NCBI GenBank assembly: GCA_965371855.1
Contig: CBDUZZ010000015.1
Span: forward strand, 1 to 64,000
DNA length: 64,000 nt
Direction: 5' to 3'
From: JAADEM01 sp965371855
Lineage (GTDB): Bacteria > Bacteroidota > Bacteroidia > Bacteroidales > Marinilabiliaceae
Numbering within the stretch: the first letter of the stretch is position 1; each line of letters opens with the position of its first letter. The position numbers and the translations under genes are program-made. Below the pieces are notes generated by a model. It made no database searches. It was not told where the DNA came from and worked only from the letters and a program-made list of their open reading frames with translations. Of the stretch, positions 62,879 to 64,000 are shown in pieces.

Positions 62879-64000
62879 ATGGGTATGAACTATTTGGTTT
62901 TAATTTTTCTATTAATGTTTGCAGGAAAAGGAATTGCGCAAAGCAATACCGAAAATAATGCACCATCCGGGCCTAATATTATGATTATTCTTGCTGATGA
63001 TATGGGTTATGGTGATTTAAGCTTTACTGGAAGTAAGAAAATTAAAACCCCACATATTGATAATCTTGCAAAAACAGGCACATTTTGTGATGCAGCTTAT
63101 GTTACCGCAAGCGTATGTGCACCCTCCAGAGCCGGACTATTAACCGGACGTCAGATACAACAATTCGGCTTCGAACATAACCTTACACATTGGAATGAAA
63201 GTATGGCTAATAGGCCTGAGTTTCATGGCTTAACTCCGGGAGAATATACAATTGCTGATCATCTTAAAAATGTTGGTTACGAAACCGCTATCATAGGCAA
63301 ATGGCATCTTGGTGAAGCAGAAGTGCATCATCCGAATAGCCGTGGATTTGATTATTTTTGTGGTATGACAGGTGGGGGGCATAACTACTTTCCTGAAACG
63401 GGACGAAGTACAATACAGCGAAATGGAACTTTTGTTGAAGAGTATTCAAGTCCTTATCTGACTGATTTTTTTACTGACGAAGGTGTTAAATGGATAAAAG
63501 GTCATAATGAGAAACCATGGTTTTTATTTATGTCATATAATGCTCCACATACCCCGATGCAGGCCACAGAAGAGGACTTGGCTGCCTGTTCATATATTAA
63601 AGATAAAGGACGCAGAACTTATGCAGCAATGGTACATGCTCTCGATCGTGGTGTTGGAAGGCTTATTGAGTCTTTAAAGCAACAGGGTGTGTATGAGAAT
63701 ACAATCATAGTGTTTTTTGCAGATAATGGAGGTGCAACAAATAATCATGCATGGAGAGGGCCGTTCTCCGGCAGTAAAGGAAATATGCGTGAAGGTGGAA
63801 TACGTGTTCCAATGATATGGCATTGGCTCGGAGTTATAAAAGAAGGTAGAACTGATGCCGTTATTTCAAGCCTCGACTTGTTGCCAACATTTCTTGCTGT
63901 TGCAAATGCTGAACCTATCGAAGCATTTGATGGTAATGGAAAGAAAAAAACTCCCAGAGTATATGATGGATATAATGTTTTACCGGTTTTAAAACGGAGA
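62879..64000 (+). CDS. S1 family sulfatase, cut by the window end
   Basis: The first 374 codons are present. A signal peptide (LVLIFLLMFAGKGIAQS) without a lipobox Cys suggests periplasmic rather than lipid-anchored location, unlike its neighbours. The metal site is GPNIMIILADDMGYGDLSF, the maturation motif SVCAPSRAGLLTGRQ (Cys 80), with IIGKWHLGEAE and distal VFFADNGGATNNH. It is only distantly related to the other sulfatases here. The ATG at 62879 is used (MGMNYLV); the ATG at 62874 runs into a stop after four codons. The C-terminal part lies beyond the window. Confidence 0.9.
   Translation, partial: MGMNYLVLIFLLMFAGKGIAQSNTENNAPSGPNIMIILADDMGYGDLSFTGSKKIKTPHIDNLAKTGTFCDAAYVTASVCAPSRAGLLTGRQIQQFGFEHNLTHWNESMANRPEFHGLTPGEYTIADHLKNVGYETAIIGKWHLGEAEVHHPNSRGFDYFCGMTGGGHNYFPETGRSTIQRNGTFVEEYSSPYLTDFFTDEGVKWIKGHNEKPWFLFMSYNAPHTPMQATEEDLAACSYIKDKGRRTYAAMVHALDRGVGRLIESLKQQGVYENTIIVFFADNGGATNNHAWRGPFSGSKGNMREGGIRVPMIWHWLGVIKEGRTDAVISSLDLLPTFLAVANAEPIEAFDGNGKKKTPRVYDGYNVLPVLKRR

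Overview
The window is AT-rich bacterial DNA from a member of the Bacteroidota, probably a Bacteroidales/Marinilabiliales-type marine or sediment glycan degrader. The evidence is four SusC-like genes, three intact SusD-like genes, two FecI/FecR (ECF sigma/anti-sigma) pairs, a DUF4249/TonB-receptor pair, many S1 sulfatases, a decayed type IX secretion sorting tail, a FixH relic, and TAnnTTTG-type promoter boxes. The genus cannot be read from the sequence.

Layout. 1-8.6 kb is ordinary chromosome: a MATE exporter, Fe/Mn superoxide dismutase, a nitroreductase-like protein, a small secreted carboxypeptidase-regulatory-like protein, GTP cyclohydrolase I, and a DUF4249 lipoprotein with its TonB-dependent receptor. 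8.6-37.2 kb is strongly rearranged. It contains a fecI-fecR-susC-susD-susC locus (10.5-20.5 kb) bracketed by near-identical 393-bp direct repeats, relics of three AAA ATPase genes, a FixH relic, an AbiEi/AbiEii toxin-antitoxin pair with a frameshifted toxin, one intact AAA_14/DUF4143 ATPase, a broken transposase, a truncated sulfatase, and two chimeric genes: sulfatase fused to a SusD C-terminus, and ATPase fused to SusC. Four separate relics of the 3' end of a glpT-like transporter gene lie at breakpoints in this zone. The intact glpT-like gene is at 38.7 kb.

37.2-53 kb is a coherent locus. Reading leftwards from 51.4 kb: ECF sigma, FecR, SusC, SusD, YdcF-like lipoprotein, a PKD/FN3/PQQ-propeller lipoprotein, a secreted glycerophosphodiester phosphodiesterase, a sugar-phosphate/glycerol-phosphate permease and a phosphohexomutase. 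A PhoD-like phosphatase is divergently transcribed. Together they suggest capture, cleavage and import of a phosphodiester-containing substrate; this is inference from context.

53-64 kb is a plus-strand run of five S1 sulfatases (the last cut by the window edge) and a GH109-type Gfo/Idh/MocA protein. It is interrupted by an IS200/REP-type Y1 transposase with palindromic flanks and a small OB-fold protein. It suggests desulfation of a sulfated, possibly amino-sugar-containing glycan.

Most notable in Part 2: the two chimeric genes, the repeated glpT tails, the direct repeats around the SusCD locus, a pair of MITE-like elements with terminal inverted repeats and 8-bp target duplications, and two candidate antisense RNAs at fecR-susC junctions arranged like the DonS RNAs of Bacteroides.
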